Shown one piece after another: positions 52,630 to 61,891 of a stretch of DNA of 64,000 nucleotides. This stretch comes from Aliidiomarina soli (GTDB lineage: Bacteria > Pseudomonadota > Gammaproteobacteria > Enterobacterales > Alteromonadaceae). Numbering within the stretch: position 1 is the stretch's first letter; each line of letters begins with the position of its first letter. The translations under genes were made by a program, and so were the position numbers. A model generated the notes under the pieces. The model did not search any database. It worked only from the letters and a program-made list of their open reading frames with translations, and was not told where the DNA came from. The stretch lies in NCBI RefSeq assembly GCF_003986975.1, contig NZ_PIPO01000001.1:186001-250000 (forward strand), written 5' to 3'.

Positions 52630-53634
52630 TTACAGACGCTCAAGAATGGCCTGGGTAAACTCAGTGGTGCCGTGGCTGCCGCCAAGATCACGGGTGGTGC
52701 GGTCACCGCTTTCAATGACATCGCGCAGGGCATTACGGATTTTCTCAGCTTTGTCCTGCATTCCCAGATGCTCAAGCATTTGAATGGACGCCAGAATAAC
52801 TGAACTTGGATTGGCCAGGTTTTGACCTGCGATGTCGGGTGCTGAACCGTGAACGGCTTCAAAAATTGCGCATTTTTCACCAATGTTAGCGCCCGGAGCC
52901 ATGCCCAAACCGCCAACCAGGCCAGCACAAAGGTCAGAAATGATGTCGCCGAACAGGTTGGTGGTAACGATCACGTCAAACTGCGACGGGTCCATCACCA
53001 GCTTCATGCAGGTTGCATCGACGATCATTTCGTCGGATTCGATGTCGTCGTATTCTTTACCGATTTCACGCGCTACGCTGAGGAACAGGCCAGAGGTTGA
53101 CTTGAGAATGTTTGCTTTGTGCACCGCGGTAACTTTCTTGCGGCCTTCACGGCGCGCCAGCTCGTAGGCATAACGGACAATGCGTTCACAACCTAAGCGG
53201 GTTACCCGACTCATAGCTTCGGCTTCACTGCCATCTTCTTTGGTTGTTTGGCCAAGCCCTGAGTACATCCCTTCGGTGTTTTCACGAATAGTGATGATAT
53301 CGACGTTGTCGTAACGTGCCTGAGTGCCTTTGAACGAGTTCACCGGGCGTAAGTTAGCATACAGACCAAAGTGCTTACGTAGGGTGACGTTAATGGAGGT
53401 AAAACCGCCACCGACTGGTGTTGTTAACGGACCTTTCAGGGTGATGCCGTTATTCTCGATGGCTGCCAGGGTACTTTCAGGCAGCAGCTCTCCATGTTTT
53501 TCCAGAGCGATTAAACCCGCATCCGCATACTCGTACTCGAAGTCACAACCGACTTTGTCGAGGATCTGAGTGGCTGATTCAATGATATCCGGACCAATGC
53601 CATCGCCGGGAATTACGGTAATCTTTCTGCTCAT
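52630..53634 (-). CDS. isocitrate dehydrogenase, NAD-type
   Basis: The 334-aa product belongs to the isocitrate/isopropylmalate dehydrogenases. It has ITVIPGDGIGPDIIESATQI, IRENTEGMYSGLG, AVHKANILKSTSGLF, TNLFGDIISDLCAGLVGGLG and FEAVHGSAPDIAGQNLANPS. The short length and these blocks match NAD-dependent isocitrate dehydrogenases of the IDH3-like type rather than E. coli Icd (416 aa, NADP). It would supply 2-oxoglutarate and NADH. It is monocistronic and converges with rlmM. Cofactor choice is inferred from subfamily. Confidence 0.9.
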   Translation of the reverse strand: MSRKITVIPGDGIGPDIIESATQILDKVGCDFEYEYADAGLIALEKHGELLPESTLAAIENNGITLKGPLTTPVGGGFTSINVTLRKHFGLYANLRPVNSFKGTQARYDNVDIITIRENTEGMYSGLGQTTKEDGSEAEAMSRVTRLGCERIVRYAYELARREGRKKVTAVHKANILKSTSGLFLSVAREIGKEYDDIESDEMIVDATCMKLVMDPSQFDVIVTTNLFGDIISDLCAGLVGGLGMAPGANIGEKCAIFEAVHGSAPDIAGQNLANPSSVILASIQMLEHLGMQDKAEKIRNALRDVIESGDRTTRDLGGSHGTTEFTQAILERL

Positions 53635-53789
53635 GGGAGTTCCTTGTCAAATATACTACTGCCAGGCACCCAAAAGGACGCATGGGGAAATTGATAGAAG
53701 TTGAACCAACGGCGCTATTTATACCATATTTTGCACTGATTTGACCAGATTGCTTCGACTAAGGTCGCATGGTGCAGGGCGCAGAATCT

Positions 53790-54968
53790 TTATAAATCGC
53801 CTGTCGGACAATGGTAACCACAGGCCCAGGCTGCCTGGTGAACAAGCCGATGGTAGTCATGGTGGTCGAACTCATTCAACAGCGCCAGTGCCGGTTGCAA
53901 CTCTCTGACTAACGACTGGTGTGAACTCTGTTCGGCTAGCAGTTCGAGCCATTCAACACTGGCGATACTGAGCGCCAGCGCTGCCTGCAATGAATTCGAC
54001 GGCTTTTCGGTCAGTAGCAGTCCGGGCAGGGCGGATGGCAGTTGCCAGTACTGGCATAAGCGCGTTGCAACCCGATGGGAATAGGTTCGCGATGAGCGTA
54101 GCCAGCGTTGCAGACGCCAGGGTTTAGCACCACTGTCACGGCGCCAATGGCGGTGACCTGTCCAGGCCGGATTGCGCCATGCATCATACACGACCAGCCA
54201 GCTTAGCAGTTCAACCCGACAGGGGAATTCAATCTGCTGCTGCTCTTCAAACATGAACAGCATTTGGGTGATCAACTGGCGACGGGTAAGCAGGCTCTTG
54301 CGCAACGGAAACTGGGGGCGAGTAAGACTGCTTTCGAAGTGACTTAATAAGACTAATTCACGACTGCGCTGGGGGCCCGTCAGCAGTAAAGACTGCTTTA
54401 GGCCGAGCACATGGCCTTGAGGGGTATACGCAGTGGCGTAGCGGCAAAGCAGCTGACTTAGCGCGCTTTGCTGCTCCAGCATGGCGACGACCTGTTTAAA
54501 TAATGCATCTTTTTGCGGCCAGTTAATCAGCGCCCGAACCAGGCTTGCTGGCATCGGTTTTACATCGTCGGTAAGAGAATAGGGAAGTTGTAGCGGCGGC
54601 AACTCATCTTCATCCTCGCTGGCCTCGCAGGCTGCGGTATAGTCATCGCTGTATTTATCGTTGAGGTAAGCACGGGCGATAAATTCGGCGGCAACCTGGT
54701 ACTGAGTATGGCGGGCAAGCCGGGCCAGGACCTGCTCCGGATGAAACCCCTGTTCCGCTTTTTTCGCCATCAGCAGGCAGGCTTTAGCCAGGTGACTGAG
54801 CTGTTGCTGTTGGCGCCCCTGCTTTAGCCACTGTATTTGCTGACGTTTGTAAGGACTGGCCAGCGGCACCAGACAGGCGCAGTGCTCAAACAGAGCGACA
54901 GCGTAATCAACACCGGTCAAATTGCGCAGTGACGGCGGTAACCGGGAGGTCATGGTGTCATCTTGCAT
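53790..54968 (-). CDS. degenerate HDOD-like domain protein
   Basis: The 392-aa product has no catalytic motif I recognise. Residues 137-212 resemble an HDOD domain: KPMPASLVRALINWPQKDAL, SQLLCRYATAYTP and SLLLTGPQRSRELVLLSHFE, matching the usual P.P....L, LL..ANS and LG..R...L pattern. The rest is helical and rich in Gln, Leu and Trp. HDOD proteins act in signalling, often with cyclic-di-GMP enzymes. A diguanylate cyclase gene lies 1.8 kb upstream on the same strand. Function unproven. Confidence 0.6.
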   Translation of the reverse strand: MQDDTMTSRLPPSLRNLTGVDYAVALFEHCACLVPLASPYKRQQIQWLKQGRQQQQLSHLAKACLLMAKKAEQGFHPEQVLARLARHTQYQVAAEFIARAYLNDKYSDDYTAACEASEDEDELPPLQLPYSLTDDVKPMPASLVRALINWPQKDALFKQVVAMLEQQSALSQLLCRYATAYTPQGHVLGLKQSLLLTGPQRSRELVLLSHFESSLTRPQFPLRKSLLTRRQLITQMLFMFEEQQQIEFPCRVELLSWLVVYDAWRNPAWTGHRHWRRDSGAKPWRLQRWLRSSRTYSHRVATRLCQYWQLPSALPGLLLTEKPSNSLQAALALSIASVEWLELLAEQSSHQSLVRELQPALALLNEFDHHDYHRLVHQAAWACGYHCPTGDL

Positions 54969-55019
54969 AGTTAGCTCGTACTCATCCGCTATATCCTTCA
55001 GCTAATAATCCAGCGGCGA

Positions 55020-55400
55020 CTATCGCAACGGAGAGCCTGTGTGGCGGGTATACGCCGACTCTCCCCAGGCCAGTAAAACATCGTTGCGGAATAGCAGCGG
55101 GGTGGTTTCATCCCGCGTGGTTTGACCGTCAGAACGAACATGCTGGGTGCGGTAAAACAGAATCAGCAAATCTCCGTCATCGGTTTCATGGGCCTCACTA
55201 ATGTCAGGCGGGCCTAACAGCCGCAACACGCCGTCTTTACCTTCGCCAAGCTCAAGGCGTGAGATGTATTTACGATTAAACACCTCACGCTCCTGCCAGG
55301 TCATGGTTTCGGGGTTGGCAGTGTAAAATTGCAACACAGCAAGAGCGATGACTAAGTAAATCGTAAAGCCCGCCAGCACAATCTTAAATGCTTTACCCAT
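55020..55400 (-). CDS. DUF3192 family protein, copy 1
   Basis: The 126-aa product has an N-terminal transmembrane segment or uncleaved signal (about 6-26). The DUF3192 core follows: YISRLELGEGKDGVLRLLGP, then FYRTQHVRSDGQTTRDETTP. A homologous protein is encoded at 60083-60472; both share RTQ-V-SDG-TT-DE-TP and a GWGE/AWGE end. The fold resembles small envelope lipoproteins of the SmpA/OmlA type. It follows ppnN by 15 bases on the minus strand. Function unknown. Confidence 0.8.
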   Translation of the reverse strand: MGKAFKIVLAGFTIYLVIALAVLQFYTANPETMTWQEREVFNRKYISRLELGEGKDGVLRLLGPPDISEAHETDDGDLLILFYRTQHVRSDGQTTRDETTPLLFRNDVLLAWGESAYTRHTGSPLR

Positions 55401-55415
55401 CTTAGCTTACCTTTC

Positions 55416-56774
55416 TCAGCTTACCACGACCCGGTAGCACGGCTCATAGGCGGTGCCACCTGGCAGTTTCATTCGGTGTTGTTCAACAAATGACTGCAAC
55501 AGGGTGTCGAGTTCGGCCATCAGCTCGCGCTCGCCATTAATAATGTACGGACCATATTGTTTGATAGCCGCGACTCCGGGTGCCTTGACATTGCCTGCAA
55601 CAATCGCCGAAAAAGCCCGGCGTAAATCTGCTGCCAGCTGTTCTTTGGGCTCGTCACGGTGCAATTTAAGTGCTGCCACGTTTTCATGGGTAGGCACAAA
55701 CGGATGCTGGAACGGCTCTTCGATGTGCAGGGTCCAGTTAAAGTTGTAGGCGTCGCCACTTTCCCGGCGATAGCGTTTAACCGCAGTCATACCAGTCTGT
55801 AAGTGCTGTGCAACGTGCTCTGGATCATTGATAATAATTTCATACCAGTCGGTGGCTTCTTTGCCGAGGGTCATCCGAATGAAACGATCCATATCTTCAA
55901 AATACTGGCGGCTGCTCTCCGGGCCGGTAAGCACTATCGGCAGTTGCTGTTCGGCATTTTTGGGGTGCATCATAATGCCGAGCAGGTAGAGCAGTTCTTC
56001 GGCGGTCCCAGCACCACCCGGGAAGATAATAATGCTATGTGCACAGCGGACGAAGGCTTCCAGACGCTTCTCAATGTCTGGCATGATAACCAGTTCATTG
56101 ACAATCGGGTTCGGTGGTTCAGCTGCAATAATGCCTGGTTCGGTCAGACCGAAGTAGCGGCCTTCGCTGTTGCGTTGCTTTGCATGCCCAATAGTGGCGC
56201 CTTTCATGGGCCCTTTCATCGCCCCCGGGCCGCAGCCGGTGCAGATGTTGAAACCGCGCAGTCCGAGCTGGTAACCGACTTCTTTGCTGTACTTGTACTC
56301 AGTGTCGTTGATCGAATGACCACCCCAGCAGACCACCATATCAGGAGCTGCAATTTGCTTCAGGGTTTGTGCGTTGCGGAGTACATCGAAAATGACATGC
56401 GTCAGATGCTGTGGGTTCATCGCTTCAAGGACTTCGGCCGGATAGCGTTCACCGACATACAAAATGTCACGTAATACGGCTTCAACATGCTCGCGAATAC
56501 CGACAATCAGCTCACCATCGACAAAGGCTTTTGGCGGCGGGTTGATTAGCTCAAGCTTTACGCCCCGTTCACGGCGTAAAACGATGACTTCGAAGTCTTT
56601 GTACTGTTCAAAGATATCCGCGCTATTGTCAGTCAGGCTGCCGACATTGAGTACGGCTAATACGCAGTTGCGGAAAAGGGTATATAAAGGACTGTTTGAA
56701 GACTGTTGTAAGCGCTCAATTTCCAGTTGCGAAAGCAAGGACATACTGCCTTGTGGGGATAACGAAATTCTCAT
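55416..56774 (-). CDS. ppnN: pyrimidine/purine nucleotide 5'-monophosphate nucleosidase PpnN
   Basis: The 452-aa product matches E. coli PpnN (YgdH, 454 aa). The N-terminal domain has [16 protein letters not shown] and [20 protein letters not shown]. The LOG nucleosidase core has [37 protein letters not shown] and [18 protein letters not shown] with the active-site Glu. It splits nucleoside monophosphates to base plus ribose 5-phosphate and is activated by (p)ppGpp in E. coli. The gene lies near queF, as in E. coli. Confidence 0.96.
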   Translation of the reverse strand: MRISLSPQGSMSLLSQLEIERLQQSSNSPLYTLFRNCVLAVLNVGSLTDNSADIFEQYKDFEVIVLRRERGVKLELINPPPKAFVDGELIVGIREHVEAVLRDILYVGERYPAEVLEAMNPQHLTHVIFDVLRNAQTLKQIAAPDMVVCWGGHSINDTEYKYSKEVGYQLGLRGFNICTGCGPGAMKGPMKGATIGHAKQRNSEGRYFGLTEPGIIAAEPPNPIVNELVIMPDIEKRLEAFVRCAHSIIIFPGGAGTAEELLYLLGIMMHPKNAEQQLPIVLTGPESSRQYFEDMDRFIRMTLGKEATDWYEIIINDPEHVAQHLQTGMTAVKRYRRESGDAYNFNWTLHIEEPFQHPFVPTHENVAALKLHRDEPKEQLAADLRRAFSAIVAGNVKAPGVAAIKQYGPYIINGERELMAELDTLLQSFVEQHRMKLPGGTAYEPCYRVVVS

Positions 56775-56795
56775 CGTGCCGTGTTTCTCCTGCGG

Positions 56796-58289
56796 CTATT
56801 GTTGACTAACCCGATCTCGGCCCTCATTTTTGGCCAGATAAAGGGCGCGGTCTGCTCGTTCGAAAACGCGCGCGGGGGTGTCCTGCGCGACAAAGCTTGA
56901 GACCCCAGCCGATATAGTGATCGAGATACTGGTGTTCTTAAATTTAAACGGGATACTTTTAATTCGGTGCCGGGCTTTTTCCAGCAGCTCAAAAGCAACC
57001 TCGGTTGTCGTTTGCGGGAAGACAATGACAAACTCTTCACCACCGTAACGACAGACAAAATCTGTATCGCGCAACGATTTTTTAAGCATGTTGGCGATCA
57101 CTTGCAGGGTTTTATCGCCTGCGGTATGGCCGTAAGTGTCATTGATAACCTTGAAATGATCAATGTCAGCAATGGCAATGGCCAACGGAGCAGCATAACT
57201 TTGCCAGCGCTGATACTCAAGCTCTAAGCGTTCTTCAAATGCGGCTCGGTTCGGTAACCGGGTTAAACTGTCCTGCAGGCTTTTGAATTTTTGCTCGCTG
57301 AGCTTGCGCTTGTACATTTGTGCTTCGCTTTCAACGTCTTCCAGCCGTGCCTGCATGGTACTGAGCTGATTACGCAATGACTGACGCTCACTTTGCTCCA
57401 TGGCCAGCTTATTAACCAGCAACTCGCTGATGTCGTTTACATGCCCCTGCACCTGATGTTTTAACTCTTGCAGGCTGGAAGCGTTATTCACTGAAGACGC
57501 CAGGTTTTGTACTCTGGCTTGCAGTTGCAGGCTCAGCTGAGCCTGTTCTTCACTGTTGTCGTCATGGGTCTGGACGGCCCGGGCCAGTGCTTTATTAACT
57601 GACGACAGAGCGTCGCTAAGTGAGAGTAAAAACTGTTGTGCCGACTGTCGTTCTTCGTTAATACCCTGAATAATCAGACGCAAGGCGTCCATGCAGGCAT
57701 TTAACAGTTGTTCGCCATCGAGCATCTGCAGTAATCGTTGGCGCAGGCTTTGCAGGGTGTTGCTGGCAGTACTGCGGAAGTCGATGGTGGCGAGTAAATT
57801 AGTCAGCTCACCTTGCAAGGCCTGATAGTCGGCAGCGTTTGGTTTCTCGCCGAATGGGCGGACGCTGTTGCTCAACTCAGCCTGAAAACGCTCGATAACA
57901 TTGAGCATTAACGGCAGCAGTTCACTGTAGCTGTGTAACGGCGCTTGCAGGCGTTGCAAGACATCTGCGGTTTGTTCTTTGCTGCCTGGCGCTAGCTTTT
58001 CATAATCAAGCAGGTGTCGCAGTGCGCTGATAGAACCCAGGTGGACCTCACGCATGGTGCGCTCGATCCGGGCCTGTTCACGCTGCAATGCTTGCATAAC
58101 CGCATCAAAATGCGGCTTCAGGGCGTCGATGCTAAGCGTGTTGGTGTCGGTCAGGCTTTTAATTTTCGCCAGGTGTTTATCAATGTCGCCGCTGATGCCG
58201 CGGGATGCGTTGCCGAGTCGATTAATAAACTCCAGCAGGGTGTTGATTTCCCCTTGTCCCGGGTAGCCGTTGTACTGATTACTACTCAC
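56796..58289 (-). CDS. GGDEF diguanylate cyclase with coiled-coil N-domain
   Basis: The 497-aa product has a long helical N-region (about 1-320, with Gln- and Leu-rich coiled coil near 255-325). A GGDEF domain follows, with IADIDHFKVINDTYGHTAGD, the active signature RYGGEEFVIVFPQ, and an RDTD that fits an inhibitory RxxD site five residues before it. No transmembrane segment is seen, so it is probably cytoplasmic. It likely makes cyclic-di-GMP. It lies 21 bases upstream of ppnN on the same strand and may be cotranscribed with it. Confidence 0.92.
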   Translation of the reverse strand: MSSNQYNGYPGQGEINTLLEFINRLGNASRGISGDIDKHLAKIKSLTDTNTLSIDALKPHFDAVMQALQREQARIERTMREVHLGSISALRHLLDYEKLAPGSKEQTADVLQRLQAPLHSYSELLPLMLNVIERFQAELSNSVRPFGEKPNAADYQALQGELTNLLATIDFRSTASNTLQSLRQRLLQMLDGEQLLNACMDALRLIIQGINEERQSAQQFLLSLSDALSSVNKALARAVQTHDDNSEEQAQLSLQLQARVQNLASSVNNASSLQELKHQVQGHVNDISELLVNKLAMEQSERQSLRNQLSTMQARLEDVESEAQMYKRKLSEQKFKSLQDSLTRLPNRAAFEERLELEYQRWQSYAAPLAIAIADIDHFKVINDTYGHTAGDKTLQVIANMLKKSLRDTDFVCRYGGEEFVIVFPQTTTEVAFELLEKARHRIKSIPFKFKNTSISITISAGVSSFVAQDTPARVFERADRALYLAKNEGRDRVSQQ

Positions 58290-58372
58290 TCAGTGTCCCG
58301 CAGTGTCGTGCAATAATGCATATGTATTTGCCCCTCAAGTATACCGCAGAAGGCGTCTCCCTTCGATACGCT

Positions 58373-59236
58373 TTATTGGCGTACCCCACGCCTGGACTCT
58401 GGCCAGGTTTTGCTGGTGCTACGCAGCGGATTAATATCCAGGCCCCCACGGCGGGTATAGCGCGCCGTGATAGTGAGGTGCTGACACCGGCAGTGTTGCC
58501 GCAGGTCCTGAAATATCCGCTCCACGCATTGTTCATGAAACTCATTATGGCCACGGAACGACACCAGATAGCGTAATAAACTGGCGCGGTCGATTTGCGG
58601 GCCGCTATAGGCAATGCTGACCGACCCCCAGTCAGGCTGGTTGGTAATCAGGCAGTTTGACTTCAGCAGATCGCTGTACAGCACTTCGCTCACATCGGCT
58701 GTTTCGCCTTGCTCAGCGTGCCCGTTAACCAGTTGCAACAGCTCGGGTTGATACTGATAATGTTCGATCTCAATATCCTGCTGGTCGATCGATTGCCCTG
58801 CTAACGCTGCTATCGGCCGCGCCGCGAATTCCTCAAGGGAATAAAGCAAAACTTCCACAGGGGCTCCGGCGCAATGACCTAAATCGACGGCCATTGTTTG
58901 CTGCACCTGTTGCCAGTCGGCAAAGCGACTTTGATTAAAGCTGTTCAAATAAAGTTTGAATGACTTTGATTCAATCAGGTTGGGGCTGCTTACCGGAACC
59001 AAAAAACGCGCGATGGCTACCTGGGGGAGCCCCTTGCTGGTGAGCCACGAGAGTTCGTATCCGGTCCATTCGTCGACCCCATGGAATGGCAGGTCGTTAT
59101 CGTCAATCCCGATAGGGAGCCGGTTAAGAGAACGCGGAACCGGTTGCAGCAAGCTGGCATCATACTGTTCGGGATACTCAGTCGTCTGGCCGAGGGTAAG
59201 GTTGGCCATGGCGTCATTCGGTTGCTTTGCTGGCAT
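58373..59236 (-). CDS. queF: NADPH-dependent 7-cyano-7-deazaguanine reductase QueF
   Basis: The 287-aa product matches E. coli QueF (bimodular, 282 aa). It has [75 protein letters not shown] with the catalytic Cys, and [16 protein letters not shown]. It reduces preQ0 to preQ1 in queuosine synthesis. The ATG at 59236 has AGGAG upstream; an earlier in-frame start at 59317 is rejected. It is divergent from syd, as in E. coli. Confidence 0.96.
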   Translation of the reverse strand: MPAKQPNDAMANLTLGQTTEYPEQYDASLLQPVPRSLNRLPIGIDDNDLPFHGVDEWTGYELSWLTSKGLPQVAIARFLVPVSSPNLIESKSFKLYLNSFNQSRFADWQQVQQTMAVDLGHCAGAPVEVLLYSLEEFAARPIAALAGQSIDQQDIEIEHYQYQPELLQLVNGHAEQGETADVSEVLYSDLLKSNCLITNQPDWGSVSIAYSGPQIDRASLLRYLVSFRGHNEFHEQCVERIFQDLRQHCRCQHLTITARYTRRGGLDINPLRSTSKTWPESRRGVRQ

Positions 59237-59296
59237 ATGGATACTCCTGTCATTACAATGCTGGGCATTGTAATCCTTCACAAGGTGAACCGCTAT

Positions 59297-59875
59297 ATGT
59301 CCGACTCCACCGAACACAACGCCAGGCTACAACAGGCACTGGCTGACTTACAACAACGTTATCGTCAGGCCTATACAGAGGCAGGTATGGTGCCGCAAAC
59401 CGAATACCTGGATGAGTGGCAGGCGCCTTGCTATGACGGCGAGGTGCGCTTCGGTCTGATCCCCTGGCGCGCGGTGGTGCAACAGCCAGTGACCAATTTT
59501 AGCGACGTTGAGCGCGGCCTGGAAAGCCATTTACACACGGATGTACAGCTGTTTTACGCGACGTATTTCGCGGCAGATCTGCACGTGGCTTTGGACGGGC
59601 ATCCGATGACGCTGTCGCAGGTGATGTGCGTCGAAGATGTAGAGCGTCTGCACCGTAACCTGATTGCCCATGTATTGATGAAGCGCCAGTTGCAGCAGGA
59701 TGTCACTCTGTTTATCGGCACCAGTGACGCCAGTGATGACTTAATTGTTTCGGTAAATAACTTAACTGGAGAAGTTGGCCTCGAGTATGCCGGAAAACCA
59801 CAGCATGAAAAGCTGGCAGATAACCTGACAGAGTTTCTGCAACGACTCGATGTGCGAGTTGTAACGGATGCTTAA
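59297..59875 (+). CDS. syd: SecY-interacting protein Syd
   Basis: The 192-aa product matches Syd. It has [20 protein letters not shown], then [20 protein letters not shown] and [20 protein letters not shown]. Syd is a small cytoplasmic protein that binds SecY and may check translocon assembly. The ATG at 59297 has AAGGTG upstream; the frame extends into the divergent queF region but that part is not coding. Length is close to E. coli Syd (181 aa). It is divergent from queF. Confidence 0.92.
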   Translation: MSDSTEHNARLQQALADLQQRYRQAYTEAGMVPQTEYLDEWQAPCYDGEVRFGLIPWRAVVQQPVTNFSDVERGLESHLHTDVQLFYATYFAADLHVALDGHPMTLSQVMCVEDVERLHRNLIAHVLMKRQLQQDVTLFIGTSDASDDLIVSVNNLTGEVGLEYAGKPQHEKLADNLTEFLQRLDVRVVTDA

Positions 59876-60082
59876 TTTATCGCCAATTGTGGTGAAAGTG
59901 GCGAACAAAGCCCGATTAAAGAGCCTATTTTTTAGTAAAAGTGGCCAGCGGGCAAAGACTGGATTTTCATTAAGTTGCTGTTTATAAAGGATTTTTGTAT
60001 CTGGCGCAAACTTTGCAGCATTGAAAGATGTTAGCCGAGTGTAAGAACACTACTTTTTAAAACTAAATAATAATGAGGCCGT

Positions 60083-60472
60083 ATGAAATCTTTACTAGCA
60101 ATGACCCTACTGGTGCCTTTGGCATTGTCAGCATCCGCCTGTGTAGTTGTTGTCGATGGTGATAAAAGCTCTGTTAATTCCCGTAGTCAGAGTGACTGGG
60201 AGCGACAGGAAGCGCGCAACCGTCAGGCTTTGAATGAGCTGCACACACAACAACCAATGGCCGAGGTTATCGAGCGCATGGGCAATCCGGATTTTGATGA
60301 ACAACTTCGCATTGGCGAGCGTAGCTACCGGGTTCTTTATTACCGCACCCAACGCGTCGAGTCTGATGGCATGACCACGAAAGATGAGTGCACCCCGATT
60401 GTGTTTGAACGGGGGGAGTTGTATGGCTGGGGTGAAAACCAACTGAAAGTGTTGCTTTCATCCAGCAATTAG
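60083..60472 (+). CDS. DUF3192 family lipoprotein-like, copy 2
   Basis: The 129-aa product has a signal peptide with a possible lipobox (LALSASAC, Cys20) and the DUF3192 core MAEVIERMGNPDFDEQLRIG, YRVLYYRTQRVESDGMTTKD. It is homologous to the 55020-55400 gene on the other strand, 4.7 kb away; both end in a GWGEN/AWGES block. The fold is probably SmpA/OmlA-like and envelope-located. The gene is preceded by about 200 bases in which I see no other gene. Function unknown. Confidence 0.8.
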   Translation: MKSLLAMTLLVPLALSASACVVVVDGDKSSVNSRSQSDWERQEARNRQALNELHTQQPMAEVIERMGNPDFDEQLRIGERSYRVLYYRTQRVESDGMTTKDECTPIVFERGELYGWGENQLKVLLSSSN

Positions 60473-60542
60473 TTACTTTAATGTAAAGCTATTTAGTCTA
60501 TCGTATTGTTTGGTAGTCAACAGGTTGAACAGAGGAGAGCCA

Positions 60543-61190
60543 ATGTCGGGGCAAGCGCAAACGACGTCAGATAACCCGCAACTAACGGGGCAACTGAAGT
60601 ACCTGAGTGGTGAAGATCTTAGTGTCGCTGCCTCGCTATTGTTGCAGGCGTACCAGGACGATCCGGTTTTTCAGCAAATTTTTAAAGCGGATAAAGAAGG
60701 CTATGCACAGCGTTTACGTGCAGCCATTCGCGAGGAACTCAATTCGTTCTGGCAAAATCGGCAACCGATGTTTGGGCTTTTTCACGGTGAAACGCTGGAA
60801 GGCGTGGTTTGCTTAACCCGTCCTGACCAGGGTTTTTCCTCGCAACGCTTCTGGCATTGGCGCTTACGTATGTTATTAACTGCAGGCTACGTTAGTACCC
60901 GTCAGTTGATCGAAAAAGAACGTTTAATTGAGCAGGCAGTGCCTTATCAAAGCTACTTTATGCTGACTTTTATTGCGGTGCATCCACGTTACCAGCAGCA
61001 CGGCCTTGGCCAACTGCTGGTACAGGCGGTCGACTCGATGCTGACAGGCGATCCGGATGCGGAAGGTGTGGTCGCGCTGGCAACCCGGCCGGAGTATGAG
61101 CACTTTCTTAGTCAACACGGGTATCAGAAGCTTAGCAGCATCGAGGTTGGCGACATTAGTGGCGCACTGATGAGCCACGGGCGAGGTTGA
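60543..61190 (+). CDS. GNAT-family N-acetyltransferase
   Basis: The 215-aa product has a GNAT fold with LTFIAVHPRYQQHGLGQLLV, where QQHGLG is the acetyl-CoA pyrophosphate loop, and the C-terminal YEHFLSQHGYQKLSSIEVGD. Its substrate is unknown. The ATG at 60543 is preceded by GAGGAGAG, which decides the start against an upstream in-frame start at 60510. The Mpo1-like gene follows after 4 bases. Confidence 0.82.
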   Translation: MSGQAQTTSDNPQLTGQLKYLSGEDLSVAASLLLQAYQDDPVFQQIFKADKEGYAQRLRAAIREELNSFWQNRQPMFGLFHGETLEGVVCLTRPDQGFSSQRFWHWRLRMLLTAGYVSTRQLIEKERLIEQAVPYQSYFMLTFIAVHPRYQQHGLGQLLVQAVDSMLTGDPDAEGVVALATRPEYEHFLSQHGYQKLSSIEVGDISGALMSHGRG

Positions 61191-61194
61191 TAGT

Positions 61195-61536
61195 ATGCAA
61201 TTTAAATCGTTTAAAGAATTTTATCCGTATTACCTGGCTGAGCACAGCGATAAACGTTGCCGTGCGATGCATTATATCGGCAGTACGCTGGTACTGGCGG
61301 TAATTGTGCAGGCTCTGTTAAGCGGGCAGGCCTGGTGGCTGCTGTTAATGCCGGTCATCGGCTATGGCTTTGCCTGGCTTGGTCATTTCGGTTTTGAGCA
61401 CAACAGGCCGGCTACCTTTAAACATCCCTGGTACAGCCTGCTCGGCGACTGGGTGATGTACAAGGACTTTTGGGTTGGGCTTTTCGGCGGCCCCTCGGTG
61501 GCTGATAAAATTAAACCACCAACCAACCCTTCCTGA
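61195..61536 (+). CDS. DUF962/Mpo1-like membrane protein
   Basis: The 113-aa product has FKEFYPYYLAEHSDKRCRAM, then HYIGSTLVLAVIVQALLSG and GYGFAWLGHFGFEHNRPATF. These are the conserved His-rich blocks of the DUF962/Mpo1-like family, with two hydrophobic segments. In yeast Mpo1 is an Fe-dependent dioxygenase of 2-hydroxy fatty acids. Whether the bacterial version does the same is unknown. It follows the GNAT gene by 4 bases. Confidence 0.88.
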   Translation: MQFKSFKEFYPYYLAEHSDKRCRAMHYIGSTLVLAVIVQALLSGQAWWLLLMPVIGYGFAWLGHFGFEHNRPATFKHPWYSLLGDWVMYKDFWVGLFGGPSVADKIKPPTNPS

Positions 61537-61558
61537 AGTAGACGCTGCTAGCGCAGAA

Positions 61559-61891
61559 CTATTCGAGGTGCTCTCCCTCGGTCGCAATGGTCCGGTAAAC
61601 CGGCATCTCAATCTTCAGCAAGCGGCGGTTACTAAACTGCAGTTCACCCTCGTAGCGACTTTCGTGGTCGCTGCTAAAACCAAACCGATAGCGACTGTGC
61701 CAGTATGGACCGCGGCGACCGAGCCGCAATCGCATCTGGTAGAGCGCAATATCGAGATATTGCAACTGGTTCTGTTTGCAATAGTGAATCGCATAGCGCT
61801 GCGCCTGCTCGCCTAACTGACGAAACTGCCAGAACAGACCTGCGATGCAGGCAACTGCGGCCAGCATCATCACGGTTGATAAATCAAACAT
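61559..61891 (-). CDS. DUF3301 family protein
   Basis: The 110-aa product has an N-terminal transmembrane segment (about 5-22). The DUF3301 body follows: QRYAIHYCKQNQLQYLDIAL, YQMRLRLGRRGPYWHSRYRF and FGFSSDHESRYEGELQF. The function is unknown. It overlaps the DUF3549 gene by 8 bases, and the pair is common in Alteromonadales and Vibrio-like genomes upstream of a divergent yqcC-truC. Confidence 0.85.
   Translation of the reverse strand: MFDLSTVMMLAAVACIAGLFWQFRQLGEQAQRYAIHYCKQNQLQYLDIALYQMRLRLGRRGPYWHSRYRFGFSSDHESRYEGELQFSNRRLLKIEMPVYRTIATEGEHLE

Noticed and set aside
55803-56474. Long reading frame (223 aa) antisense to ppnN
   Set aside because: ppnN is a strong full-length match on the other strand. 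The antisense frame has no motif, ribosome-binding site or neighbour support.
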